A stretch of 64,000 bases of DNA from JAOPZW01 sp963835295. GTDB taxonomy: Bacteria > Actinomycetota > Thermoleophilia > Solirubrobacterales > Solirubrobacteraceae. How positions within the stretch are numbered: position 1 is the first letter of the stretch; each line of letters begins with the position of its first letter. Positions 7,796-16,304 of the stretch are shown here, in pieces. The stretch lies in contig CAWIEX010000011.1 in the NCBI GenBank assembly GCA_963835295.1, positions 992,001-1,056,000 of the forward strand, read 5' to 3'. The translations under genes were made by a program, and so were the position numbers. Under the pieces are notes generated by a model. That model saw only the letters and a list, made by a program, of their open reading frames with translations, made no database searches and was not told the DNA's origin.

Positions 7796-8278
7796 TCAGA
7801 CGGCGACGGGCGCCGTGGGGGACGGAGGCGAAGGCACCTGGGCGCGCTCCGAGAAGGCGACGAGCTCGGCGAGCGTCGTGTGGGCCAGCGCCTTGATGAC
7901 GCCCCCTTGCACGCGCGTCCACAGCAGCTTGGTCGCGCACGCGTGACCGTGGTCGTCGACGTGCGAGCACAGCACGCGCCCGTCCTGGGAGTCATCGACG
8001 AAGCAGCTCATGGGCGCGACGGCGCCCTCGAGGGCCAGCACGACCTCGTCCATCGTGATCGAGTCCGCGGGACGCGACAGGCGGTAGCCGCCGTGCGCGC
8101 CGCGCGTGCTCTCGACGAGGGCGGCCTTCCTGAGCAGGGCCACGATGCGCTCGAGGTAGGCAAGCGGCAGGCCCTCTGCATCGGAGATCGCCTTGAGCGA
8201 GACCGGCTGCCCGGAGGCCTGGCGGCCGAGCTCGACGAGCAGGCGCACTCCGTACTCCGCCTTCGTCGTGAAGATCAT
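7796..8278 (-). CDS. Rrf2-family Fe-S-type transcription regulator of the suf genes
   Basis: The 160-residue protein has the Rrf2 N-terminal winged helix (FTTKAEYGVRLLVELG, then EGLPLAYLERIVALL and GAHGGYRLSRP). Three cysteines at 92, 104 and 114 are placed as in Fe-S-binding IscR/NsrR-like members, so it probably senses cluster status and represses the suf operon. It is the first gene of the sufC-sufS-sufU unit. A 7+7 bp inverted repeat sits just upstream of its start, consistent with autoregulation. Confidence 0.88.
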   Translation of the reverse strand: MIFTTKAEYGVRLLVELGRQASGQPVSLKAISDAEGLPLAYLERIVALLRKAALVESTRGAHGGYRLSRPADSITMDEVVLALEGAVAPMSCFVDDSQDGRVLCSHVDDHGHACATKLLWTRVQGGVIKALAHTTLAELVAFSERAQVPSPPSPTAPVAV

Positions 8279-8283
8279 GGCTC

Positions 8284-8304
8284 AATCCTACCAACGCGGT
8301 AGGA
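8284..8304 (-). promoter_or_regulatory. Rrf2 operator candidate at the rrf2-suf promoter
   Basis: A perfect inverted repeat TCCTACC-N5-GGTAGGA (8286-8304) ends 7 bases before the rrf2 ATG and covers the likely ribosome site. Its plus-strand core AATCC-N9-GGTA matches the candidate site in front of the Rieske gene. Confidence 0.55.
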
Positions 8305-8416
8305 GATCCCCCGGGGGCGATGAGCGCCCAGCGCGTTTCAAGCAGTGCCAAATCTGGAAGGATGCGCGGGTCCGAGCGGATGAGGGCGTCGTCCGCGAAG
8401 GTCAGTCCCCCCACCC

Positions 8417-8950
8417 ATGGCCCGACACCGCACCCTGTGCATCGTGGCGGCCACAGTGGCGTGCGCGCTCTTGCCCGCCGCTGCCGCGTCCGCCTGCGCC
8501 GGCTCCCGCAGCCGCCCCTCCCCCGCGTCGCTCGAACGCGCCGTTCGCGCGACCGTGTGTCTCATCAACGAGGCGCGCAGCCAGAATGGGCTCGGAGCGC
8601 TGCGACCGACGGGCGCGCTCGCGAAGGCCGCCGGCGCCCATAGCCGCGACATGGTCCGCAACGGCTTCTTCGCGCACGACTCGCCGACGGGCTCGACCCC
8701 GAAGGAGCGCATCGATCGCGCCGGCTACTTCGACGGCGCCTCGACGTGGGCGATGGGCGAGACGATCGCGTGGGGCAGCGGCGGCCGCGCGACGCCGGCG
8801 TCGATCGTGCGCTCGTGGCTGACCTCGGCCGGGCATCGGGCGATCCTCCTCGACGGCCGCTACAAGGACCTCGGCGTCGGCATCGCGCTCGGCGCCCCGG
8901 GTCACGGCGACGGCGCGACGTTCACCGGGGACTTCGGCTCGCGCGGCTAG
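8417..8950 (+). CDS. Secreted CAP/SCP-domain protein (YkwD-like)
   Basis: The 177-residue protein has a signal peptide (about 1-26, ending near ASACA) and one CAP domain. Family landmarks are LINEARSQNGLGAL, the histidine/aspartate segment GAHSRDMVRNGFFAHDSPTG, GETIAWGSGG and a closing SAGHRAILLDGRYKDLGVGIAL. Bacterial members of this YkwD-like group are secreted; their activity is not established. It is transcribed away from the suf operon. Confidence 0.85.
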   Translation: MARHRTLCIVAATVACALLPAAAASACAGSRSRPSPASLERAVRATVCLINEARSQNGLGALRPTGALAKAAGAHSRDMVRNGFFAHDSPTGSTPKERIDRAGYFDGASTWAMGETIAWGSGGRATPASIVRSWLTSAGHRAILLDGRYKDLGVGIALGAPGHGDGATFTGDFGSRG

Positions 8951-8993
8951 AGGGTCCCGGTGCCGTCACCCGCGGCGGCCATGATCCGCGCCG

Positions 8994-9392
8994 ATGGCGT
9001 ACTCCGAGGACCTCGCCGTGCACATCGAGCACGAGATGGACGTCGCGCGGGGGCGGTTCCGCAGTCGCATCGCGAAGCTCGCGGTGGCGTCGCTCGTCCT
9101 CGACCTCGCCGTCGCCGGCGCCGTCCTCGCGTCCGAGCAGGGCGCCCGTCATGCCTTCGCGACCTACTTCGACGCGCTCTTCTGGACTACGACGCAGCTG
9201 CTCACCGTCTCCTCGCAGCTGCCCAACCCCGAGCGCGCGCTCACCAAGGTCCTCGACGTGGTCCTCGAGGCGTGGGCGATCATCGTCGTGGCGTCGCTGG
9301 CGGCCACGTTCAGCGATCTCCTGCACCACCGCACGCGCCACCGCGCGATGGAGGAGCGCCGGGCGGTGTCTCCCAGCCCGGACGTGCGGTAG
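8994..9392 (+). CDS. Two-TM ion-channel-like membrane protein lacking the K+ filter
   Basis: The 132-residue protein has two membrane segments (about 25-48 and 85-108) and between them a short hydrophobic loop FDALFWTTTQLLTVSSQLPNP. This has the layout of a two-TM potassium channel (TM, pore helix, filter, TM), but the TVGYG selectivity filter is replaced by TVSSQL. It may be a degenerate or non-selective relative, or only look like one. The start is the ATG at 8994, 43 bases after the CAP gene. Role unknown. Confidence 0.5.
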   Translation: MAYSEDLAVHIEHEMDVARGRFRSRIAKLAVASLVLDLAVAGAVLASEQGARHAFATYFDALFWTTTQLLTVSSQLPNPERALTKVLDVVLEAWAIIVVASLAATFSDLLHHRTRHRAMEERRAVSPSPDVR

Positions 9393-9405
9393 GCTCGAGC
9401 GACGT

Positions 9406-9576
9406 ATGGTCCTCGGACTCAGTGCCTGGGCCGCCACCTTCGGGCTGGTGGTCGTGTTCTTCGTCATCTTCCCCGCCCTCGTGCAGGGGCTGATCGCCTT
9501 CGCCGTCGCACAGGTGCTCGGCGAGCGCGGCGACAACGAGGAATACGCGCGCCAGCACCGCATGCCCGGCGGCTAG
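9406..9576 (+). CDS. Small membrane protein, 56 residues
   Basis: MVLGLSAWAATFGLVVVFF begins one or two hydrophobic segments (about 5-38), followed by a short polar tail (GERGDNEEYARQHRMPGG). It fits tightly between the channel-like gene and the SDR gene, and the SDR ribosome site begins in its stop codon. No family recognised. Confidence 0.55.
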   Translation: MVLGLSAWAATFGLVVVFFVIFPALVQGLIAFAVAQVLGERGDNEEYARQHRMPGG

Positions 9577-9588
9577 GAGGCGGCGCAC

Positions 9589-10473
9589 TTGGCACGTCCC
9601 GTCGCCGTCGTCACCGGCGCCGCTCACGGCATCGGCCTCGAAACCGCCCGGCGGCTGTCGGCCACCCATCGCGTGGCCCTGCTCGACCTCGACGGCGAGG
9701 GCGTCGAGCGGGCGGCGGCGGGCCTGGGCGACGCCGTGTGGGCGCGCTGCGACATCGCCGACCCCGACTCTGTGGCCACCGCGATCGACGACGTCGTGGC
9801 CGAGTGCGGCGGCATCGACGTCTGCATCTCCAACGCCGGCATCGCCGCCGCCGGCGCGCTGCGCCACCTGGACCCCGACGTCCTCGCCGCGGTGGTGAAC
9901 GTCAACCTCGTTGGCAACTGGCGCGTGATCCACGCGTGCCTGCCCCACGTCGTGGCGCGCCGCGGCTACGTGCTGGGGGTCGCCTCGCTCGCCGCGCTCG
10001 TCGCGCCACCGGGCCTCGGTGCTTATGGGGCCTCCAAGGCCGGGCTCGAGCACCTGCTCAACGCCCTGCGCGTGGAGGCCCATCACCTCGGCGTCGACGT
10101 CGGCGTGGCCTACTTCTCGTGGATCGACACCGACATGGTGCGCGGCGCGGAGAGCCAGCACGCCGGCTTCGCCGCCATGCGCAAGGGCCTGCGTGGGCCG
10201 GCCCGCAGGACGCTCCCGGTCGGCGATGCCGCCGACGCGATCGTTCGCGGCGTGCAGCGGCGCTCGCGCCGCGTCGTCGCGCCGGGGTTCGTGGCCGCCC
10301 TGTTCCGGCTGCGGGGCCTGCTCCCGGAGCTGATCGATCGCGAGGCGGTCAAGTCCGGCCCGGACATCGACCTCTTCACCGCCGAGATGGTGGCCGAGCG
10401 CGGCGCCTTCGGCGCCGGCCTGCGCCCCGATCAGCGCTCCAGCGATGCCGCTGCTCGCTCCGCCGGGCGCTGA
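9589..10473 (+). CDS. Short-chain dehydrogenase/reductase
   Basis: The 294-residue classical SDR has the dinucleotide motif TGAAHGIG (residues 9-16), NAG, a serine in VASLAAL and the active-site YGASK. Substrate unknown; the C-terminal extension after residue 230 resembles SDRs that act on lipids or steroids. The start is TTG at 9589, supported by AGGAGG eight bases upstream overlapping the previous stop. Confidence 0.85.
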   Translation: MARPVAVVTGAAHGIGLETARRLSATHRVALLDLDGEGVERAAAGLGDAVWARCDIADPDSVATAIDDVVAECGGIDVCISNAGIAAAGALRHLDPDVLAAVVNVNLVGNWRVIHACLPHVVARRGYVLGVASLAALVAPPGLGAYGASKAGLEHLLNALRVEAHHLGVDVGVAYFSWIDTDMVRGAESQHAGFAAMRKGLRGPARRTLPVGDAADAIVRGVQRRSRRVVAPGFVAALFRLRGLLPELIDREAVKSGPDIDLFTAEMVAERGAFGAGLRPDQRSSDAAARSAGR

Positions 10474-10593
10474 GAAACCACCGTCTGGCGCACTCGTACG
10501 AACGTCGAGCGGTATCAAGCCGCGCCCTCACCCTGACCGATAAGCGGGCCAGACGCCGAACGAACGGCGCCTTGGGGAACCGCTGGAGGTCTC

Positions 10594-12249
10594 GTGAACG
10601 TGGTGTGGGGAATTCGTTGGGATCGCGACGACGATCGTCGCCGTCGACTGCTGCTCGCCGTCGCGCTGCTGGCCGCGCTGGCCGTCGCCGCGCTGCTCCT
10701 CATCTCGCGCGGGGCCTCGCACGGCCCGCTGCAGGCGGTGATCGTGCGCGCCGAGCCGAACGAGCTCGCCGCGGCGCAGCGCGCCGTCGAGAGCCACGGC
10801 GGCACCGTCGGGCAGTCGCTGCCCGTCGTCAACGGCTTCGTCGCACAGGTGCCGGCCGGGTCCGAGCGCGCCCTCGGCGCGACGGACGGCGTGGCCGGCG
10901 TCGTCGTCGACAGCCCGATGAAGGGCTGGGCCGACGCCGGCAAGTCCGCGGCGCTCACCGCCGCGACGCCGGGCACGACGCTCGCCGAGGTCCGCGAGGC
11001 GATCGGCGCCGACCAGTCCGGCGCCACCGGCGCCGGCGTCGACGTCGCGGTGATCGACACCGGCATGGTGCCGGTGCCTGCGCTCGCCGCGCAGGGCAAG
11101 GTCATCCAGGGCCCCGACTTCTCCGACCAGAGCCGCGACAAGGACCTGGCCCACCTCGACACCTACGGGCACGGCACGCACGTGGCGGGCATCATCGCCG
11201 GCGACGATCCGAAGTCCGGCTTCCGCGGGGTCGCTCCGGGCGCGCGCCTGGTCAACGTCAAGGCCGCCGGCGCCGACGGCTCGACCAGTCTGGGCGCCAT
11301 CGTCGCCTCGGTCGGCTGGGTCATCGCGCACCGCAACGACAACGGGCTGCACGTCCGCGTCCTCAACCTCTCCTTCGGCACAGCGCCGAGCCGCTACCAG
11401 AGCGACCTGCTCGCCTACGCGGTCGAGCAGGCGTGGAAGGCGGGGATCGTCGTGGTGGTCTCGGCCGGCAACGAGGGCGACACGCATCACGGCCTGACCT
11501 CGCCGGCCTACGACCCCTTCATCTTGTCGATCGGCGCCGATGACCTGTCCGGGACCGCCGCCCTGGCCGACGATGTCATCCCGTCGTGGTCGAGCCGCGG
11601 GGTCGGCCGCAACCCCGACCTCGTCGCGCCGGGCAGCTCGATCGCCAGCCTGCGCGACCCGAGCTCGGCCCTCGACCTCGCGCACCCCGAGGCGCGCGTG
11701 GGCGACGACCTGCTCAAGGGCAGCGGCACGTCGCAGGCCGCCGCCGTCGTCTCCGGCGCCGTCGCGTTGCTGCTCGAGCGCCGGCCCGACCTCACGCCCG
11801 ACCAGGTCAAGGCGATCGTCAAGTCCTCCGCGGACCCGCTGTCCGGACCGGGGCCCGATGCCCAGGGTGCGGGTCGGCTCGACGTCACACGCGCGCTCGC
11901 CACGGCGAGCCCCGACCCCGCCGCAGTGGCCCAGACCTTCCAGCCCGCCACGATCCGAGGCCTCGTCGCCAAGCTGGTCATGGGGCTGTCGAAGGGCCAC
12001 CGGGCCGACGTCGGGCCCGTCGGCCCCGATGGCTCGAGCTGGGGCGCGGGCAAGTGGGGCGGCTCGTCCTGGGGCGGCGCCAAGTGGGGCGGCTCCTCGT
12101 GGGGCGGCGCGAAGTGGGGCGGCTCCTCGTGGGGCGGCTCCTCGTGGGGCGGCTCGTCCTGGGGCGGCTCCTCGTGGGGCGGCTCGTCCTGGGGCGGCTC
12201 CTCCTGGGGCGGCTCCTCCTGGGGCGGCTCCTCCTGGGGCGACGGCTGA
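10594..12249 (+). CDS. Membrane-anchored subtilisin-like serine protease with Trp/Gly/Ser repeat tail
   Basis: The 551-residue protein has an N-terminal membrane or signal segment (about 19-38), an inhibitor-like prodomain (about 46-108) and an S8 catalytic domain (about 140-440). The triad is Asp155 (VAVIDTGM), His193 (GHGTHVAG) and Ser380 (GTSQAAA), with oxyanion Asn303. Residues from about 481 to the end are repeats of GGSSW with a few GGAKW variants. The GTG start at 10594 has GGAGGT five bases upstream. The following GGDEF-EAL gene starts 3 bases after the stop. Confidence 0.92.
   Translation: MNVVWGIRWDRDDDRRRRLLLAVALLAALAVAALLLISRGASHGPLQAVIVRAEPNELAAAQRAVESHGGTVGQSLPVVNGFVAQVPAGSERALGATDGVAGVVVDSPMKGWADAGKSAALTAATPGTTLAEVREAIGADQSGATGAGVDVAVIDTGMVPVPALAAQGKVIQGPDFSDQSRDKDLAHLDTYGHGTHVAGIIAGDDPKSGFRGVAPGARLVNVKAAGADGSTSLGAIVASVGWVIAHRNDNGLHVRVLNLSFGTAPSRYQSDLLAYAVEQAWKAGIVVVVSAGNEGDTHHGLTSPAYDPFILSIGADDLSGTAALADDVIPSWSSRGVGRNPDLVAPGSSIASLRDPSSALDLAHPEARVGDDLLKGSGTSQAAAVVSGAVALLLERRPDLTPDQVKAIVKSSADPLSGPGPDAQGAGRLDVTRALATASPDPAAVAQTFQPATIRGLVAKLVMGLSKGHRADVGPVGPDGSSWGAGKWGGSSWGGAKWGGSSWGGAKWGGSSWGGSSWGGSSWGGSSWGGSSWGGSSWGGSSWGGSSWGDG
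12034..12246 (+). repeat. 15-bp tandem coding repeat (GGSSW units)
   Basis: About fourteen in-frame copies of a 15-base unit of the type GGCTCCTCGTGGGGC encode Gly-Ser-Ser-Trp-Gly; early copies vary to Ala-Lys-Trp. Copy number is probably variable between strains by slippage. Confidence 0.9.
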
Positions 12250-12252
12250 GCC

Positions 12253-14829
12253 GTGCCCGCCCCGGGCTCCAAGCCACGCAAGACGCACGCCCCGCGAGGG
12301 CGCGGACGCCGCCTGCGACCGGGCGGCCATCCGCGCGTCTGGGGCCTGATCGCGGCGATGGGGGCGAGCGCCCTGGCGCTCACCCTCCTGCACGTCCGCC
12401 ACCTGCACGCCCTCGGCCCGCACCCGCGGCCCGCGTGGTGGCTGCTGGCGGGCGCCTTCGCAGTGGCGGAGCTGTGCGTGGTGCACGTCGAGTTCCGCCG
12501 CAACGTGCACATCTTCTCGCTCAGCGAGCTGCCCCTGGTCTTCGGCCTCATCTTCGCCGAGCCGTGGGCGATGCTGCTCGGGATCCTGCTCGGGCCGATC
12601 GTCGTCCTGATCGTCAACCGCGGCCAGTCGCCGGTCAAGGTCGCCTTCAACGTCGCGTTGTTCTGGCTCGGGGGCGCCCTGGCCGCCACGATCTTCCACG
12701 CGCTGCTGGCCGCCGACGCCGTCATCGACCCCAGCGTGTGGGGCGCCGCCATGCTGGCCACACTGGCCAACGCGGTGCTCGGCGCGCTGCTCGTGTGCGC
12801 GGTCATCCGCCTCTCGGGCCAGCCGATCGCCCTGGCCAAGCTCATGCGCACGCTGGCCATGGCCACGGCGGTCTGCATCACCAACACGTGCCTGGCCCTC
12901 GGCGGCGCCGCGGCGGTGGCCGCCGATTCGCGCGCGGCCGTGCTGCTCATCATCCCGGCCGCGGCCGTCGTGCTCGCCTACCGCGCCTACATGGCCGAGC
13001 GCCGCAAGCACGAGAGCCTCGAGTTCCTGCACGAGGTCACGCGCCTGCTCGCGCGCGCGCCCGACATCACCTCCGGCATCTCCGGCCTGCTGCAGCGCAC
13101 GCTCGACGTCTTCCGCGGCGACCTCGCCGAGATCATCCTGCTGCCGTCCGACCAGCGCTCTGAGGCGCTGCGCACGACGGTCGAGCAGAGCGGGACGGTC
13201 GAGCCGATGGTGCTCGCCGATCGCTACGTGGCCGATGCGCTGCACGCGCTCGTCGACGGCGACACGCCCGCGCGGCTGCTCGAGCGGCCGCTGGCCGATC
13301 CGCTCCTCGACGCGGCCCTGGCCCGCCGCGGCGTGCAGCGCGCCATGCTCGCCGCGCTCCCGGGCGAGACGCGCGTCGTCGGCACCTTCCTGGTCGCCAA
13401 CCGCAGCACGATGGGGAGCTTCGACGGCCACGACCTGACGCTGTTCGGCACGCTGGCCAACCACGCGAGCGTCTCGCTGGAGTACGACCGCCTCGAGCAC
13501 CTCGTCTCCCAGCTGCGCGAGCTCCAGGGCCGCCTCGAGCATCAGGCCTTCCACGACCCGCTGACCGGCCTGGCCAACCGCGCGCTCTTCCTCGATCGGC
13601 TGGGCGAGCTGCTGGCCTCGGGCCGGCGCGACTACACCGTGCTCTTCCTGGACCTCGACGACTTCAAGACGATCAACGACTCGCTCGGGCACTCGATCGG
13701 GGACGAGCTGCTCGAGGCCGTCGCCGGGCGCCTGCTCGGCGCGCTCAAGGCGGGCGACCTCGCCGCGCGGCTGGGCGGCGACGAGTTCGCCGTGCTCCTG
13801 CACGACGTCAGCGACGCCGAGCACGTCAGCAGCGTCGCCGACCGCGTCATCGGGCTGCTCGAGCGCCCGTTCGCGGTCGCCGGTCACGAGATCTCGGCGC
13901 ATGCGAGCCTCGGGATCGTCGAGGGGTGGACGGCGGAGGTCGACAGCGCCGAGGAGCTGCTGCGCAACGCCGACGTCGCCATGTACACGGCCAAGAACGC
14001 CGGCAAGCAGCGCCACGAGGTCTTCGAGCCGGCGATGCACGCCGCCGTCCTGCGCCGCCATCGCCTGAAGGAGGACCTCCAGCGCGCGGCCGAGCGCGGC
14101 GAGCTGGTCGTCGAGCTGCAGCCGATCGTCGAGCTCGCCACCGGCAACGTGACCGCCGCCGAGGCGCTCGTGCGCTGGAACCACCCCGAGCGCGGCCGCA
14201 TGACCCCGGGCGACTTCATCGACGTCGCCGAGGAGACCGGCCGCATCCTCGAGGTCGACCGCTTCGTGCTCGAGCACGGCTGTGGGCTGGCCGCGAGCTG
14301 GCCGGCAGGCGAGGCGGGCGCCGTCGCCCTGCACGTCAACGTCTCCCCGCGCGAGCTCCAGCGCCCCGAGCTCATCCGCCGCGTCTCCGACGCGCTGGAG
14401 ACCACCGGGCTGCCGCCCAACCGCCTCGTCCTGGAGATCACCGAGAGCGGCCTCATGCGCGACCCGCGCGCGGTCCTCGGCCGCCTGCAGGCCCTGCGCG
14501 AGCTCGGCGTGCGCCTGGCCATCGACGACTTCGGCACCGGCTACTCCTCCCTGAGCTACTTGCGCTGGATGCCGATCGACGTCCTGAAGATGGACAAGTC
14601 CTTCGTCGACGACCTCTCGAGCGGCGACCAGCGCACGGCCCTGGCCGGCACCATCGCCGGCCTGGCCCGCACGCTGAGCATGACCGTGGTCGCCGAGGGC
14701 ATCGAGCGCCCGGAGCAGGCCGACATGCTGCACGCCATGCAGTGCGAGCTGGGCCAGGGCTACCTCTTCGCGCCGCCGCTGGACCCCGAGGCGTTCGGGC
14801 AGCTGCTCGTCGCGCGCTGCGCGGCCTAA
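12253..14829 (+). CDS. Membrane GGDEF-EAL cyclic-di-GMP enzyme
   Basis: The 858-residue protein has six or seven membrane segments (about 30-245), a GAF-like region (about 265-415), a GGDEF domain with intact GGDEF at 508-512 and an EAL domain with intact EAL at 637-639 (AAEALVRWNH) plus the later DDFGTGYSSL motif. Both diguanylate cyclase and phosphodiesterase activities are therefore possible. The GTG start lies three bases after the protease stop, so the two are probably co-transcribed. The sensed signal is unknown; the N-terminal membrane part resembles MASE-type sensors. Confidence 0.92.
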   Translation: MPAPGSKPRKTHAPRGRGRRLRPGGHPRVWGLIAAMGASALALTLLHVRHLHALGPHPRPAWWLLAGAFAVAELCVVHVEFRRNVHIFSLSELPLVFGLIFAEPWAMLLGILLGPIVVLIVNRGQSPVKVAFNVALFWLGGALAATIFHALLAADAVIDPSVWGAAMLATLANAVLGALLVCAVIRLSGQPIALAKLMRTLAMATAVCITNTCLALGGAAAVAADSRAAVLLIIPAAAVVLAYRAYMAERRKHESLEFLHEVTRLLARAPDITSGISGLLQRTLDVFRGDLAEIILLPSDQRSEALRTTVEQSGTVEPMVLADRYVADALHALVDGDTPARLLERPLADPLLDAALARRGVQRAMLAALPGETRVVGTFLVANRSTMGSFDGHDLTLFGTLANHASVSLEYDRLEHLVSQLRELQGRLEHQAFHDPLTGLANRALFLDRLGELLASGRRDYTVLFLDLDDFKTINDSLGHSIGDELLEAVAGRLLGALKAGDLAARLGGDEFAVLLHDVSDAEHVSSVADRVIGLLERPFAVAGHEISAHASLGIVEGWTAEVDSAEELLRNADVAMYTAKNAGKQRHEVFEPAMHAAVLRRHRLKEDLQRAAERGELVVELQPIVELATGNVTAAEALVRWNHPERGRMTPGDFIDVAEETGRILEVDRFVLEHGCGLAASWPAGEAGAVALHVNVSPRELQRPELIRRVSDALETTGLPPNRLVLEITESGLMRDPRAVLGRLQALRELGVRLAIDDFGTGYSSLSYLRWMPIDVLKMDKSFVDDLSSGDQRTALAGTIAGLARTLSMTVVAEGIERPEQADMLHAMQCELGQGYLFAPPLDPEAFGQLLVARCAA

Positions 14830-14863
14830 GTCGTCCGCCAGCGCCGCGGCACTGCGCGGCGCA

Positions 14864-15089
14864 AACAGCATCATCGAGGGAAGCGAGTGTGCCCGGGCGC
14901 GAGCCCAGCGGTCGTCCTCGCGCGAGCCCAGCGGTCGTCCTCGCGCGAGCCCAGCGGTCGTCCTCGCCCGAACCAGTCTGGATATGTCCCGGAAACCGGA
15001 CCCAAACCAGACTGGTTCGTTGACCAGGGCTCTCGAGGAACGGCAGGCGCCCCGCCCGCCGCCACCTCCCTTCCCTCGATGCCGCAGTA
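14864..15089 (+). repeat. Intergenic palindromic element, copy A
   Basis: The 381-base gap 14830-15210 has no gene. Most of it is a 226-bp element whose left end AACAGCATCATCGAGGGAA (14864-14882) is mirrored at the right by TTCCCTCGATGCCGCAGT (15071-15088). Inside are three 23-bp tandem repeats and a central hairpin with 13-bp perfect arms (14969-14981 with 15007-15019). It is related to elements at 25.1, 46.7 and 60.0 kb. Confidence 0.75.
14901..14969 (+). repeat. Three tandem 23-bp repeats inside element A
   Basis: The unit beginning GAGCCCAGCGGTCGTCCTCG starts at 14901, 14924 and 14947 with almost no divergence. It contains the GTCGTCCT box that also occurs in the other copies of the element. 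Confidence 0.9.
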
Positions 15090-15166
15090 GCGCCACGCAC
15101 CACCGCAAACGCCAGCGGAAGAACGCAATCCCGCGTTCGACGCCGAACAAGCGCCGCAAACTGCCA

Positions 15167-15210
15167 CTTGATCGATTAAGACTTGATCGATACAGTCTTG
15201 AACGATTCAG
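15167..15210 (+). promoter_or_regulatory. Three 15-bp operator repeats abutting the lacI-family gene
   Basis: The decamer CTTGATCGAT occurs at 15167 and 15182 and as CTTGAACGAT at 15197, each 15 bp apart, ending at the base before the ATG. The core TTGATCGATTAA is nearly palindromic, as LacI-family operators are. There is no separate ribosome site, so the mRNA may be leaderless or the repeats may span promoter and start. Confidence 0.6.
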
Positions 15211-16284
15211 ATGGCCGGCCGCCCCTCACACGCCCCCACCCTCGCCGCCGTGGCCGAGCATCTCGGCGTCTCGCGGACGACGGTCTCCAACGCCTACAAC
15301 CGGCCCGACCAGCTCAGCCCCACGCTGCGCGAGCGCGTGCTCAGCGCCGCGCGCGACCTGGGCTACACCGGTCCCGATCCGGTGGCGCGCTCGCTGCGCC
15401 GCGGCAAGGCCGGATCGCTCGGGCTCGTCTTCGACCACCGGCTGCGCTACATCTTCGACGACCCCGCGGCCGTGCTCTTCCTCTCTGGCGTGGCCGCCGG
15501 CTGCGAGGAGCAGGGCACCGGCCTCGCGCTCGTGCCGCAGCTGCGCGAGGGCGCCGCCGAGCTCGTGCGCTCCGCGCTCGTCGACGGCTACGTCATGTTC
15601 TGCACGCCCGAGAACGACGAGCGCCTCGAGGCGGTCCGCGCGCGCGGCCTGCCCTACGTCCTCGTCGACTTCTCGCCCTACGTCGACGGCCCGCACGTGA
15701 ACATCGACGACCGCGGGGGCGCAAGCGCCGTGGCGCAGCACCTCGTCGACCTCGGCCACCGGCGCTTCGGGCTCGTCGTCCCCTACGAGGACGGCGCGGC
15801 CGACGCCGAGACCGCCACCGAGATCTCCGACCCCACGCGCACCGAGGACCGCACGCGCTGGCGCTGCTTCATCCGCCACGAGCGGCTGCTCGGCTGGCGC
15901 GACCCGATCGTCGCCGCCGGCATCGACTGGTCCGGCGTGCCGGTCGGCAGCTCCCCGGAGAGTGACGAGGAGTCCGGCTATCGCGCCGCCGCGCCGCTGC
16001 TCGACCGCGCCGATCGGCCGACCGCGATCGTCTGCCTCTCCGACGTGCTGGCCCTGGGCGTCATGCGCGCCGCCCTGGAGCGCGGCATCCGCGTCCCCCA
16101 GGACCTGAGCGTTGTCGGCTACGACGACATCCCCGCCGCGAGCGCCGCGAAGCTCACCACCGTCCACCAGTCGCACGCCGCCAAGGGCGAGGAGGCCGTC
16201 CGCCTGCTCACCACCGGCGGCGACGACGTCGTCCTCCCCACCGACCTCGTGGTCCGCGCCTCGAGCGGGCCCGCCCCGAGCTGA
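15211..16284 (+). CDS. LacI-family transcription regulator
   Basis: The 357-residue protein has the LacI DNA-binding helix-turn-helix and hinge (residues about 10-60, TLAAVAEHLGVSRTTVSNAYNRP) and a periplasmic-binding-like sensor domain (about 65-350), ending in the usual SVVGYDDIPAA region. Probably autoregulated through the three repeats abutting its start. The only close downstream gene is a 66-residue protein, so the effector sugar or other ligand cannot be inferred. Confidence 0.92.
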   Translation: MAGRPSHAPTLAAVAEHLGVSRTTVSNAYNRPDQLSPTLRERVLSAARDLGYTGPDPVARSLRRGKAGSLGLVFDHRLRYIFDDPAAVLFLSGVAAGCEEQGTGLALVPQLREGAAELVRSALVDGYVMFCTPENDERLEAVRARGLPYVLVDFSPYVDGPHVNIDDRGGASAVAQHLVDLGHRRFGLVVPYEDGAADAETATEISDPTRTEDRTRWRCFIRHERLLGWRDPIVAAGIDWSGVPVGSSPESDEESGYRAAAPLLDRADRPTAIVCLSDVLALGVMRAALERGIRVPQDLSVVGYDDIPAASAAKLTTVHQSHAAKGEEAVRLLTTGGDDVVLPTDLVVRASSGPAPS

Positions 16285-16304
16285 ACACGAAAGGAGCCCA
16301 CGAC

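Noticed and set aside
14901..14969. Three 23-bp repeats considered as a CRISPR
   Set aside because: The repeats are directly adjacent with no spacers and no cas genes are near.
10528..15159. Very long minus-strand frames opposite the subtilisin and GGDEF-EAL genes
   Set aside because: They are antisense shadows in GC-rich DNA; the plus-strand products have intact catalytic motifs and normal starts.
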